A model generated the notes under the pieces. The model was given only the letters and a program-made list of their open reading frames with translations. It was not told the DNA's origin and made no database searches. The position numbers and the translations under genes are program-made. From the NCBI GenBank assembly GCA_020744225.1, contig JAGMWG010000022.1, positions 723,212 to 787,211 on the forward strand: 64,000 nt of DNA. The letters are read 5' to 3'. How positions within the stretch are numbered: position 1 is the first letter of the stretch; every line of letters starts with the position of its first letter. Below, piece after piece: positions 43,544 through 55,000 of this stretch. Source of the stretch: Paraphoma chrysanthemicola. Taxonomy: Eukaryota; Ascomycota; Dothideomycetes; Pleosporales; Phaeosphaeriaceae.

Positions 43544-44953
43544 ATGTCTTCGTCCAATGAGCTTCTCCTAGCCGAGGCGGAACAGCTCGTTGCAGACCTG
43601 AAAGCGCAATCTGATTCCCCCATCCAGCACTCGCAGATTCTACAGCGCATCGATAAGTTGCGATGCTTGTCTCAAACGGGTATAGACAGTCTGCTGTTCC
43701 ACGCTCGACCAGTACGTACCTTTTTCTTCATCAATTGATATGATCTAACCTTGTGCTCAGTTTCAAATCCTGCCGGCGCTGAACGCGCTTCTTGAACATG
43801 GAATCTTTGACGCAGTACCTTTGGGAGAAGGATTATATATCGAAGACGTTGCCGCAAGAGTCAATCTGGATTCTGGAATTCTAAGTGCGATGACCCGATG
43901 TAGTGAAAACGACGAACACTAACATGATACATATCAGCTCGATTTCTGCGCATTGTCCTCACTCAAGGCATATTCAATGAGAAGTCTCCAGGTGTGATCC
44001 AACACACCTCTGCCTCAGCGATCTTCCGTACCGACCAAGCCGCCAGTCTTTTCCGTCTGTGGTATGTACTCTTGTGCGATGAAGGCATTGCGACAAGCTT
44101 TGTACTGACTATCTCCATCTAGTACCCTGCAATTTCCTCAATGGTGGAAATTATCAGATTATCTCAAGGTGCGCTCTGGCTCAGATGCCCAAGATGCCAC
44201 CAAAGTTCCCTATGTGTGGGCGGTTGGAAAAGAAGGAATGACGTTTTATGATGCCCTCGAATCAGACACTACGGTTGCAGAAGCGTGGCACAAGGGTATG
44301 ATACTTATCCAAGCGACGCAGCCCATCACAGGCATGTTTCCATTCCACAGCTTGGCCGACACTGTCCGCGCGGAGCCGCATCGGCCCTTTGTCGTGGATG
44401 TGGGTGGCGGAAGGGGCAATGCACTTCTGGCAATCATGGAAGAGTGTGGAGGAACCTACGGCGCGAAGATGGTGTTGCAAGACTTCGACCAAGTGTTAGA
44501 AGGCAGTGAACCTGTCAGGATTGCTGGTGTGGAGAACATGCCCCACAATTTTTTCGACGAGCAGCCTGTGAAAAGTAAGTCTACTACTGAGTTCCATCTC
44601 ATACCTCACCATCTGATCATCTTATCTCAGACGCGCATGTTTACTTTCTACGTAACGTTTTACACAATCATTACGATAATCGAAGCCGGGAGATTTTGCG
44701 CCACGTTGTAGACGCAATGGGTCCAACATCGCGCGTATTGATTGGCGAGATGATTTTGCCCGCATCTCAACCCGCTGGAACGGATCCTTTTCCGTTCTTC
44801 ATGGATATCAATATGTTCATGGAAGGTGGGCTTGAGCGCAGCGAGGAACAGTTTTCGAGTCTACTTAGTTCTGTGGGGTTGAAGATAGATAGAGTCTGGA
44901 CTTTGGCTGAAAATCCGGTGCAGAGCACAATCGAAGCAAGTCTGGCCGTTTAA
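43544..44953 (+). CDS. O-methyltransferase-fold protein (possible pericyclase)
   Basis: Spliced CDS is 43544-43711, 43761-43884, 43938-44061, 44123-44574 and 44631-44953 (396 aa). All four introns are GT-AG, 49-61 nt. An in-frame ATG 60 bp upstream would add 20 residues. It has the plant-type OMT layout. An N-terminal winged-helix dimerisation domain spans about residues 1-130. The SAM-binding motif VVDVGGGRGN lies near 243, then LQDFDQVL, and the active-site segment RNVLHNHYDN. The usual catalytic His is present, but the normal HDW-type sequence reads HNH. In 2-pyridone clusters proteins of this family (LepI, IccD) act as SAM-dependent pericyclases rather than methyltransferases. Both functions remain possible here. 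Confidence 0.88.
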
Positions 44954-45426
44954 AGCGTGCTGTGGTCCGATGTATTACCTAGAACATTAGTACTCATCGT
45001 CCAGCTCAAAACACCGTGAGGTCTCCATTTCGGCCGAGAACGGTGCAACAATCCTCTGGGGATACTGTCTGAACGAAATAAGCTTGTACAGGTGTTTGTC
45101 TGGGAAACGCTTTGACTCGCATCCATGGTACTGGATGACTTACCAAAGCTATTCAAGGATTTTGATTGTTGATTGTTGATTGTTGACGAGCAAAGCTTCG
45201 TTTCACATCTGCTGTGAAGATTCACGTCGAGTCAGAAAATACAGCGTGAACAGTTCTGGATCAATTCTCGCCACGGCACAGAATTACCAACACTAGATCA
45301 ATGGAATAATTTTACGACAGATTGTGATATCAATAAGCGAAGTTTCTTGCAGCTTATGATTGCTACATCAATCTCAAATTACACACACGTGAATCGTCAT
45401 CGAGAAGACTTTGTTTAATCATGCAA
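44954..45426. other. Intergenic region between convergent OMT-like and dioxygenase genes
   Basis: About 470 bp with no supportable gene. It contains a short tandem run of TTGATTG-type units around 45,165-45,190. It probably holds both 3' UTRs. Confidence 0.4.
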
Positions 45427-46395
45427 TCATGCCTCGCCCACCAAAGCGATCATCTCCTTCTCAATCGAATACTGCGTCCTGAATCGCTTGACAAGTAACC
45501 TACCGACCGTCTCCTTCTCTGCATCGTCCGAAGTGAACGGATTTGTCGCATGCACATCACCGTGCCAAAAGGTTGCACAGCTCATCCTCTTGCCATGCAC
45601 CTTATTGATGACGCGATGCAAACCGCTCTTGTACGCGCCCCCTGACCACCGCTGGATCATGTCGCCACAGTTGATCACGTAAACGTCTTCCAGGGCCGGG
45701 ACCTCGATCCACTCCTGTCTACCGTCGTGCCATACTTCGAGTCCGTCCTTGCTGGGCTGTTGGAAGAGGATTGTAACGCCGCCGAAGTCGGTGTGTGCGC
45801 CGATGCCGAATTGGCCTTCATGCACGCTGCTGTGCGGAGGGTAGCGGATCATCTTCATGGGAACCACAGGACGCTTCGCGAAGGCGTCTACAAGTGAGGC
45901 AGGCTGCCCAAGTCCTTCAATCAAGATTGTCCAGATCGTCTTCCCCAGATCACGCGTCTTTTGGTAGTGCTCCCATACGGGATTGCGGAAGTCAGACTCG
46001 GGGATATTTGGCCAGACATTGGGGCCGAAGAAGCCTGCTGCCTCCAAGACAGGGTCTTCCTGTCCAATGAAGAAGCATTCCTTTGCGTCCGGAAGTGGGT
46101 CGCCGACGCGGTGCGACATGCCTTGTGCCTCGTAGCCGCGGCGGCAAGGATTCTTCAGAAAGGACATACCTAACTTCTCTTCTTCTGAAAGATCGAACAC
46201 ATTGTCCATAGCCTTCACCAGATCTCGCTGCAGCTGGACGGGTATGCCGTGGCCACGGATCTGGAAAAAGCCATATTGGCGCGCGGCATCGCGGACCTGA
46301 GCAATGACGTTCTCTTTGTTCTCCTGCTTTGTGCTGTTGATGTAGGGACTGAGATCAATGATTGGGAGTTCTAGATTGGTGTCGGGTGAAGACAT
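45427..46395 (-). CDS. 2-oxoglutarate/Fe(II)-dependent dioxygenase (IPNS-like fold)
   Basis: A single-exon 322-aa protein of normal family length. The N-terminal DIOX_N region starts with LPIIDLSPYI and contains YGFFQIRGHGIP. The iron-binding facial triad is HTD (in GIGAHTDFGGVTIL) plus the later His in SGLHRVIN; KRMSCATFW would carry the Arg-x-Ser that binds 2-oxoglutarate. Enzymes of this type carry out hydroxylation, desaturation, epoxidation or ring formation on secondary metabolites in the cytosol. It is divergent from the FAD monooxygenase and shares its promoter region, which supports cluster membership. The substrate is unknown. Confidence 0.92.
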   Translation of the reverse strand: MSSPDTNLELPIIDLSPYINSTKQENKENVIAQVRDAARQYGFFQIRGHGIPVQLQRDLVKAMDNVFDLSEEEKLGMSFLKNPCRRGYEAQGMSHRVGDPLPDAKECFFIGQEDPVLEAAGFFGPNVWPNIPESDFRNPVWEHYQKTRDLGKTIWTILIEGLGQPASLVDAFAKRPVVPMKMIRYPPHSSVHEGQFGIGAHTDFGGVTILFQQPSKDGLEVWHDGRQEWIEVPALEDVYVINCGDMIQRWSGGAYKSGLHRVINKVHGKRMSCATFWHGDVHATNPFTSDDAEKETVGRLLVKRFRTQYSIEKEMIALVGEA

Positions 46396-46853
46396 GGCGA
46401 TGTGTTTGTCTACTAGTTCTGATTAGATCGATGTAAGGCGACCATATTCAGAACATTTAACGCATTTTCAAGTACTCAATTCTCATAGAATTTCGTGCTA
46501 CTCAAGAGCGATGTTTGGTTCGAGCGATCAGGCCACATTGGGTCGCGGGGTTCGACATTCGGAGGTTTTTGCCTCACCCGCACGCTTACATCCGAACCCT
46601 ACCCCTTGGTGTGACAATCCGAAAGAAGCGGGGAGGGATCGCTCCGGACTTCGGATCCATTCCGGCCTTCGCGACTACGCGAGAAACCGAGATCGGTCTT
46701 CGCGACTTTGTTGCGACGAAAGTCTGGGTGACGATGGTAGATAGCCATCATGTAATTCTGTTGCGCAAAGGACGAGGTCGAATCATTCTGTCAGTTCTTC
46801 AGTTCCTATCTCGTTCATCTCCATATACTCTGGAACCATAGTGCTATCTCAAA
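46396..46853. promoter_or_regulatory. Shared dioxygenase/FAD monooxygenase promoter
   Basis: This 458-bp region lies between divergent genes. It carries GAGATCGGTCTT at 46,689-46,700. It also has a 14-bp near-repeat, CGGCCTTCGCGACT at 46,663 and CGGTCTTCGCGACT at 46,694, 31 bp apart, which may be paired regulator sites. Confidence 0.45.
46689..46700 (+). promoter_or_regulatory. Candidate cluster motif GAGATCGGTCTT
   Basis: This shares AGATCGGTCTT with the minus-strand site at 31,921. It lies about 155 bp upstream of the FAD monooxygenase ATG and about 300 bp upstream of the dioxygenase ATG. Confidence 0.4.
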
Positions 46854-48269
46854 ATGCATGTTCTCATCGTTGGTGCCGGACTGGGCGGCCTCAGCCTTGC
46901 CCAGAACTTGCGCAAGCAGGGCGTCTCGTTTGAAATATTCGAACGGGATCCGGAGAAGAACTCTCGATCTCAAGGATGGGCCATTGCATTATACTCGTAA
47001 GAACGGTTCCTCTTGTAGTAAGAAAGCAACCCTTTCTGACCCATCGTCGCACAGAATAATCGATGCTCTTTTGGAATCGTTTCCCGATGATATGCCGGAC
47101 ATGCGAGACTCGATTGACCACTTAAGACCTTTGAATCTCCCTGCCCAGATCAGTGTGTATGGACCTGAGACTAGAGAGCGATTTGGCTACCAGGTATGAT
47201 CTTATACTTTGATAATATGGCCCCGAAGATTTGCCAGAACGACAGGACTTTGCTAATTCTTTGCAGGACTGGCCTGGCAATCCACTGATTCGTGCTGAGC
47301 GACGCCGCTTACGCGCCTGGCTGTCTTACAACATCCCCGTACAATGGGGAAAGCGAGTGACAAACATTACACACAACGACAACGGCGTTACAGTCAGCTT
47401 CGAGGACGGCTCGATCGCTAAAGGCGACATTTTGATTGGATCGGATGGCATCAACAGTGTCGGTAAGTTGACAGCGCTGCCTTTCTGGAGGATGATACTA
47501 AACGAACTTCGTGCGCGAGCATCTCATCAATCGAACATCAAAGGAACTCCAGAATGTGATTCCCCTTGCGACTACCGTTGGTGAGCTAGAGCTATCTGGA
47601 GAGACATTCAAGAGGCACCTGTCACTTGGGCATAGCGGCATAATGTGCATTAGGCCTGACCTCGGATTCGTCAGCTTCGTGGGCTTGCATTACGTGAATC
47701 CTGATGGGCTTTCCGCTCGCTATTACTGGAATCTGATGGAATACGACTCGAACGTCGCGAAGCCGGACCATTGGCTGCAGACGGCCACCAAACAGGAGAA
47801 GCTGGAACGTGCCCTCAAGGTCACAGAGAAACTCTCGCCAGAGCTTCGGGAAATCTTCGAGCTGACCAAGCCGGAGCACATCCGCGACGAACAGCACGTC
47901 TTCCGCGATATTGAGATTGAGAGTCTCCCCAATGGCCGGGTCGTGCTGATGGGCGATGCTGCGCATGCCATGATGCCAATTCGGGGAGAGGGCGGCTACC
48001 ACACACTCATAGATTCAATTCTTTTGGGCAAGACTCTTGGTCAGCTTGCTGATGGTGAAGCTAGCAAGGACCCAGCAGCTGTACGTTTGGCCATCTCCAG
48101 GTACAACGATGGCTTGATCCAGCGGGGACTGCAGGCAGTGCGCGACTCTAGGCGGCTTGACTTGAACGCCACCAGGTACGGCCCGGATGGGGAACCCCTA
48201 CCCGCGGAGAAGGCTCCGACGCTGATGACGCTTCCGGACGTGAATATTGTGCTTGGCGTTGAGGCATAG
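46854..48269 (+). CDS. FAD-dependent monooxygenase (salicylate hydroxylase-like), splice site damaged
   Basis: Exons are 46854-46996, 47055-47193, 47267-47462 and 47512-48269 (411 aa if spliced this way). The FAD dinucleotide motif is IVGAGLGGLSLAQNL at the N-terminus. LIGSDGINSVVREHL spans exons 3 and 4 and is the DG motif of the family. VVLMGDAAHAMMP is the GD motif. The first two introns are GT-AG. The third (47,463-47,511) starts GTAAGT and has a good branch site (TACTAAAC), but the frame-preserving end is TTCG, not an AG. No nearby AG restores the conserved DGxxSxVR segment with the GTAAGT donor. So the acceptor looks mutated, or a base is wrong in the assembly. If real, the enzyme may be lost or mis-spliced. 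Likely role is flavin-dependent hydroxylation of the cluster product. Confidence 0.82.
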
Positions 48270-50881
48270 GTCTTGGACTGTGGAGTGTACCAGACGCTGC
48301 GACAGAAGATATGGTACACGGTACTCGGGTCACTAGCAATTCCAATGAATATACTGGCTCTGTGTGGCTACGGAGCTTCTTCATATCACCTACCTCCTGT
48401 GGGGATTAAGCTACTTATGACTATAACGTCAAGCCTACCAGCTTCTTCTGTAGACGCCTTCTTCGTGAGTCGTAAGAAATTTGCATGCCGTGAACACATT
48501 TCCCGTATACTACGATGAACTGTGTTACAAACGTCGCGTGTACATCGACCGCAGCAAGGATTTCACGGAGGACAATTACTGATTTCCATATCAACACTCC
48601 CATCTTGGATCAACCGAGGCAGCTCACACGCTCCGCACGACATACTTGCGCAGTAAAGCGTCTGCTATTCGTCGTATGTCGATGATATAGGGAGGAATCT
48701 ACGACGATCAAGGTCAAGGATCCACTGAACGAGAGATTTCTCCTCGACAGAGGAGAGCTTGCGCTTCTGTTAGTTAAAGGCTTGGATAGTAGGAACGCGT
48801 TGAAGGCAGCGTTGGAGCGACGTTCTTGAGGCATCGTACAAGGAGGCAGCTGATCGCTGGCTTTTTACGCTTTTATTACGAACAGATTTAGCTGCAAGAA
48901 GAGTACGAGCATCTTTTTGAGGCGACTGAGGTTGTGGTTGCAATCCTATTATTGATTGATTGCGTTGCGCCTCACGCGATTTGGTGAGGTGGCCTGAGGA
49001 CTGGTGTGGCCCGGGGACTGGTAAAACACGTTATTGTTACTGTGACGTAATAACAGTCGCGATCATCATTGTAAGGATGCTGCGCAGCATTCGAACGTCT
49101 AACAGCTGATACTGCTTTCTTTCCACAAAGTGGGGAGCTTCTTACTAAGAGGATTATCGACTTTTTTGTTGTTCCAGTTGCTGCTGGCTGAGTAATGGGA
49201 CAGACATTCTAGACCGCAGCCCATCATCAAAGCGAATAGCTGGAGGCTGTGCGCTCTTGGCAACGCAAGGTGGATCGCAGCTAGCGACGCCTCCAAGCGC
49301 ACATTCAGGGTCAGATAGTTGTCCGATGGTTGATGTAGGTGACTCGGCCCGCAGATCGATGTAACTGGGCGAGTGCGTTAAGCTAGGCACCTAGCTCGCT
49401 CGGCACGTCTCCCCAAATCTAGAACCTCCTCGTATGTTCCTCGCATGTTCCTCACATCGTACTGAACGTTCTAGACCACATGCGCCAAGCACGCAAATTA
49501 TCTCAAAAGCTGCATGCACGTTTGTAGATTCGTCTAACCGCTTGAATAGGCCCGTGCCTGCTGTTTACCGTTCGACATATGTTCAACTTAGGCTCTTCAG
49601 CTGCATGCAAGGCGTTGTCACGGATTTACGTGGTACGATCCTAATGCTAGAGCAAATTGACAAGTTCTCACAACGCATTTTCGATCAGAATCCTCAAAAA
49701 ATAAATAACGACAATTGCTGTTCCTTTTCAGTGGACCTTTCCAGACGCGACAGACCGCTACTCAATCGCACATCGACTACCGCTCTAGAAGATGTTTCTT
49801 AACGTGTCGCAATTTGGCATCGCTTAATCATTGTTTTGAGTGAAAAGGCACCTCAGCCGATGGAATTATGCTTCCATCATAGTCAAAGCGGGGGTTTGTG
49901 GCTCCAATGTGGCATCGGAAACTTTCGTTCTAGAAAGCTCGTCTTACATGTGGCTGAAACTACGTGGTATTGCCTAGTCTCTCAGATAGGTCAATCTAAT
50001 TAGGTCACTGAGCCGTGGAGGTCTTCACCAAGACCACTGCACCGCTTCAGCATTCTTGTTTGGTCTCCGCCGCAATTTTTCCAAAGTTGCTTCTTCTCGC
50101 GGTCCTACTTGCTTCTTAGAGCCAAGCTCGCCTGTGCTGCCTTATGGTTGTAAGCATCGCCGACGATAATCCGAACGTCTGCTGGAAGCCATTTTCTTTT
50201 CCATCGAGGGGTCGATGCATTTCGCAATCTTGGGGGCTTCTGTGGCAGTTTATGTCATCGAAAAATGGGTTTTTGTCTGTATGTTAGATAAGGTGCTGCA
50301 TTACTCTACGTTGTGTTGTTGATACATTATAACTAAAAGTAGAGGGTTGCACATCTTGATAGGCGGCCGGCTCGCTTGCCGTTTATGTCGATACATGTAT
50401 GCATACATGATGACTCGTCCGCCACCGCAAGCCTCCAATACCTTTGAAAGCCCCTTTGTGATCAGAACGATTCGAGCGATAGGTTTACACTGAATCGACC
50501 CACGTACTATGGATTTATGGAGAATTGGGAATGGGGCACGTGCCTCTATTGAGCATGAGCACACCATCTGCGCTTTCGATCAATAAGTCTGGGCCGGGCT
50601 GTATCCTCTGCTCATAGCACATGAACAACACGCCGCTTTGTACCCTGATAAAAGTCTGAAGCTTTATGCTGACAGGAATCTGGGGACTTTCAATACAGAC
50701 ACTGAAGTCTCACAATAAAAGCAGGACAATGCGTATCGTCCAGCGAACCTATCGACGATTAGCCTCTAAAAATCTGTACCTGCGATTGCTGTTGCTACGG
50801 TGTGGCATCACGATACCAGCTCCGATTGAGAGAGACATATATACACACAGAGTGTCTCATGCTGGACCAAAAACGGGCGAC
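48270..50881. other. Gene-poor region distal to the cluster
   Basis: This is 2.6 kb without a convincing gene. A short plus-strand frame at about 48,700-48,828 and a 122-codon frame at 49,434-49,802 have no recognisable motif. The ATG at 50,666 is in frame with the RGS gene. The region may contain decayed mobile-element or gene remnants, which I cannot name. It marks the distal edge of the biosynthetic cluster. Confidence 0.4.
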
Positions 50882-51524
50882 ATGTTCGCCAATTCCCAAC
50901 GATTTCCCATGTCAGGGGACAGCTCCCGAGCACAACGAGCTGGTAATTTACGCGATCGTACTCCTGGCAATCCACATCTCCGCAGTATTGGCAACATCAT
51001 TCACAACCCTGCGCTAAGCCAGTTGTTCAAAGAATTCTTAGAAAAGACGCATTGTTGGGAAAACTTCGCATTCTATGTTGAAGTAGCGAGTTTTGTTCTC
51101 TGCTACGACCAGGTAAAGCCTACTTCGCTGAGGCTAATTACTAGCCACAACACAGAGACGGAGTTATACCGTGAGTAGAACATGCTCTATCAGTGCGACT
51201 TGATTGCTAAGGATTCAAAGGACTATACCATACCTTCATCGCACATGACTCACCGTACGAGATTAATCTCGACCAGACCATCCGTTCTCCGCTCGTCGCC
51301 TTACTTACAAGTACCGTTAATGATAGAAGCGGAGTGATCAAGAGTCTAGACGAAATCGTCGACTTGCTAAAGCAGGCACAAGGTGCCGTGTTCGAGCTGC
51401 TAGCCAGGGTGAGTCCGTCTTCTCAGCTATCACGACTTTTCCTTATATAATGTAGGATTCGTTGCCAAAATTCCTCAGCCAACCCGAGTACGAATTCATT
51501 TTCCGAGACTACGGTCTTCACTAA
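50882..51524 (+). CDS. Small RGS-domain protein
   Basis: Spliced CDS is 50882-51170, 51221-51408 and 51456-51524 (181 aa). Both introns are GT-AG (50 and 47 nt) and frames join cleanly. An upstream in-frame ATG at 50,666 would give 253 aa. Residues ~40 to the end form an RGS domain: NPALSQLFKEFLEKTHCWENFAFYVEV is the alpha4-5 region, LYHTFIAHDSPYEINLD follows, and LLARDSLPKFLSQPEYEF closes it. RGS domains accelerate GTP hydrolysis on G-alpha subunits. The sequence resembles the C-terminal RGS of fungal seven-helix GprK-type receptors, but no membrane helices lie upstream. It is either a stand-alone regulator or a detached fragment that is still open. It sits at the edge of the RIP-mutated block. 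Confidence 0.65.
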
Positions 51525-52099
51525 ACTTACGATACTTTGATCTCTTGTACGCATAGGCTCTTCCGGAGCAGAGACGCAAGGACACTCCACGCACGGGACA
51601 CCATTGTGCAACTACGACGAAGCATTTAAGCCTGCACGCGGAGATTAGAAGCATAGTCAAACCGACCCAATCAGAGTCTAGAGATACATGGCCAAATGCA
51701 TCCAGCCCTCAGTGCAATTCTTGCGGCTAGGATTAGTTCGCGTAGGTTATGTTAATCTGTACTTACCTTATTACTCTCGCCTCATAAAAAAGATACTTAT
51801 CTCTTCTACTCGTTCTATTACAAAGCGCTCTCTTAAAACAAAAGAATTCTATATATATTATACGAACAAAGAGACTGCATTTGTTTACTTTCTTATACAA
51901 ACTTTTAGCGCCTGCACAGACACTTAAGTGCATTTGTTTAAATCTACTTAGGTATAGCAACACGGAACACCTCCTATTCCAAAACTAAACCATTTCGGGA
52001 AATTGCGATTACTGCTCGAGCTAACCGTGCGAACAACACAACATTCTGCCCGTCCCTACACGATTAACTCTTCTAGCACCTCTATCTAGTTCTTTGTGT
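51525..52099. other. Transition into TA-rich subtelomeric DNA
   Basis: Composition shifts from normal to A/T-rich. Small frames on both strands around 51,690-51,960 overlap each other and show no domain. No gene is supported. Confidence 0.4.
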
Positions 52100-55000
52100 C
52101 GTTTAATCTATATACTTAGCCTGTTTTTTTAAGCTCCTTTTCTTCGTCGCGTAGCTATTAATATAAGCGTCTATTGTTAGAGCAATACCTAACGTAAACT
52201 ACTATCTCGAAAATATTAGAGAATATCTTACAAGGTATAATCTTTTCGTAAATAAGCTAGAGCTAGTTATTATCTGCTGTTTCTACAAATTCTCTCTTAG
52301 TAATTCTCTAAACGCTATCACAAACTACCTTACTAAGAAGTATAACGTACCTAAATTAACTACAAAAGAGCTAAGACGTCTATTACACTCTTATACGTTC
52401 TTAGAACTAAAAGTCTTACGCCTCTAGCTAGATAAATCTACTCTGCACTTGTATCTCTAAGTGTAGTCTAGTATTAGCTGTAAGTACTACTCTTTGAAAA
52501 CTACTAGCTATAAAGTACTAAGTTACTACTTGTCTAAAAACTATAAAGTAAAGCGAAAATTACTAACATAACTCTATAACTACGTAGTTAGTAGTCTATT
52601 GCTGCAAAGCTAAGAATAGTATAGTACTACTAGATACTAGATTATTATAAGATAAATAGGCTAATTAGTGTACTAGTAGCGTTAAGGTAGATAAATATAA
52701 ATATATTATCTCTATGTAAGAATAGACGAATTACTAGAGAGTTCTCTAGTAATCTCTTAGCTTATATAGTGCTAGCACGCACGTAATAGAAACACGAAGA
52801 GCTTCGTAAGGCGCAGGCCTTACAATCGTAAAGCTAGAGTTCTTAATTACGTAGGCTCTTAATAATAGCTTACTCTAAGACTTAGTGCTGTAACTCTCTT
52901 AATTAGAGACGTTATATTATAAAGAGTAGAATAGTCTATTAGCTTAACATAAGGTATCTACTACTAATAGTAGTAATACTAATATAGCTCTTAACACGAA
53001 CTAGATACAGCGTATAGAATAAGCTAAAACGTTTACTAGTATAGACTAATTATTTCTTATAAAACTAGTATAGATGTCTTAGGTTATAGAATATAGCTTT
53101 TTACTAAGTACCTCTAATAGTACTAGTCTCTATAGCTGTAAGGTAGATAAGTAAAGGCTAGTACTAATAGTTATAGCTCTAGGTCGTGTATTTAACTAGT
53201 GTATAGACACTATTTAATATACAAACGTATTAATATAATACTAGCTATACAGCTAGTTCGTTAATTAACTATATAAGACTCTATTTAAGTTAGTTAGATA
53301 TAAGAGTATATCTTATAGCTATTAAAGACTAATAAAAAGATACGTATACTTTTACTTCTATTTATAGAGAATAAGTAAGAAAGTAAGATAATAACTAGTA
53401 AAGAGAACTCTTACAGAAAGTAAATATTAAGCTCTTACTTAAGTATAAGATAATAATATATAGTCTTTATACTCTATAGAGAAAGTACACAAGACTAATA
53501 ATTAGAGATTAATAGTAAGATATCTCTTAATAATACAGGAAGTTATAGAAGCTTTAGATAAGAACGAGGCAGATAGTAATAATACGTTTACGATTTCTAA
53601 TAGTAGTAAAATATTACTTAGAAGCTAACTCGAATAAGATCTAAGTAACTTTAAGACTAATACATTAGATTACGAGCCTAAGAAAGTATCTAGTAATCTA
53701 AGACTTATAGTAAGACGTCTTGTTAGCTCTCTATATAATAAGCTTATTAGCAGTCTAAGAGAAGATAAAGTTATAATAATAATAGAAAGAGAGAAGAACT
53801 TAGAACTCGAAACAGCTCTAGAAGACCTAATACTACGCTTTAAGTACTTTATCGTAACTAAAGAATACAAAGATAGTAACTCTTCTTCTACTCTTCTTAT
53901 ATACTTTAGTAGTATTCTTAGAATCTTAATTAATAGTTTAACTTTTAAGAGATCTTTAAATTATACGTTAAAGTTATTAGCGTTAATCTACTACAGCTAA
54001 CTACTTATTATTAAGTTTACTCTTTCTTACTTTATATACTAGTATATAGAATAGCTAGTATAGCTCTAATATAATTAGTTATAATAGCTTAATAGAGTGC
54101 GTAGAGCTAAGATATACCTTAGATTATAAGCACTAATAAACGAGTTTTTAAGCCTACGCAACTATAAATAAGTAATTAGTTAATCTAATAGCTTAGTCTT
54201 CTAGGTAACTTAGAGTTAGAATACTAATATAGTATCTTAAGCTAGAGTAGACTTATTTATAAATTAGTTCTAAAAAATTAGCTACGATACTATTAATTGT
54301 GCTATAGTTATCTATAGACAAATAATATATAACTAGTATTCTAAGTCTAATCTAATACGTATCTGTAATAGACTATCTAATACTACTCTTAAGTACTTAT
54401 TTATAGCTAATTCTACTAACAGTCTAGAAGAAGCGTTTCTTAAGCGTTTTAGAAGAGTATACCTAGTAACTATAAATAGTCTAATAACTAATAACGACTA
54501 GAATTTAGTTACAGTCTACTACTACCTCGATTAGTACGATTATTTAACACGCCTTCTAGTTCTATTAGTCTACCTTATTAGTAGCTAAGCTCTAAGAGAA
54601 ACTAAGCTCTTTACTTTAGAGTATTATAATAGAGCTTTAACGTCTTATAGAGTTTACGTTTACGCTAGCAAGATAGTCTTAATTAGTTAATACTATAAGG
54701 CTTACTACACGACTAATAGTAAGTTTTAAGTAGTTAGGTTCCTTTCTAAAGAGCTAAGCAAGATTCTGTATTACTATCTAGTGTTTATTTAACTCTTCGC
54801 TTACATACTATTCTAAACCTGCTATAATATAAATACTAAAAGTACGCTCTTATTTTCCTCTCTAGTTAGACTAAGAGAGTCTATAAAAATATCTATTCTG
54901 TTAAGAATACTTCGTAAGTAGACTATTAGCACGCTTAAGTTCTCTGTAAGTGTACAGGTATATTAATAGCTCTTAATTATAGTTATAGAAAAGCATATTA

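Noticed and set aside
49434..49802. A 122-aa open frame as a gene.
   Set aside because: No domain, no splice structure and no family resemblance; frames of this size occur by chance here.
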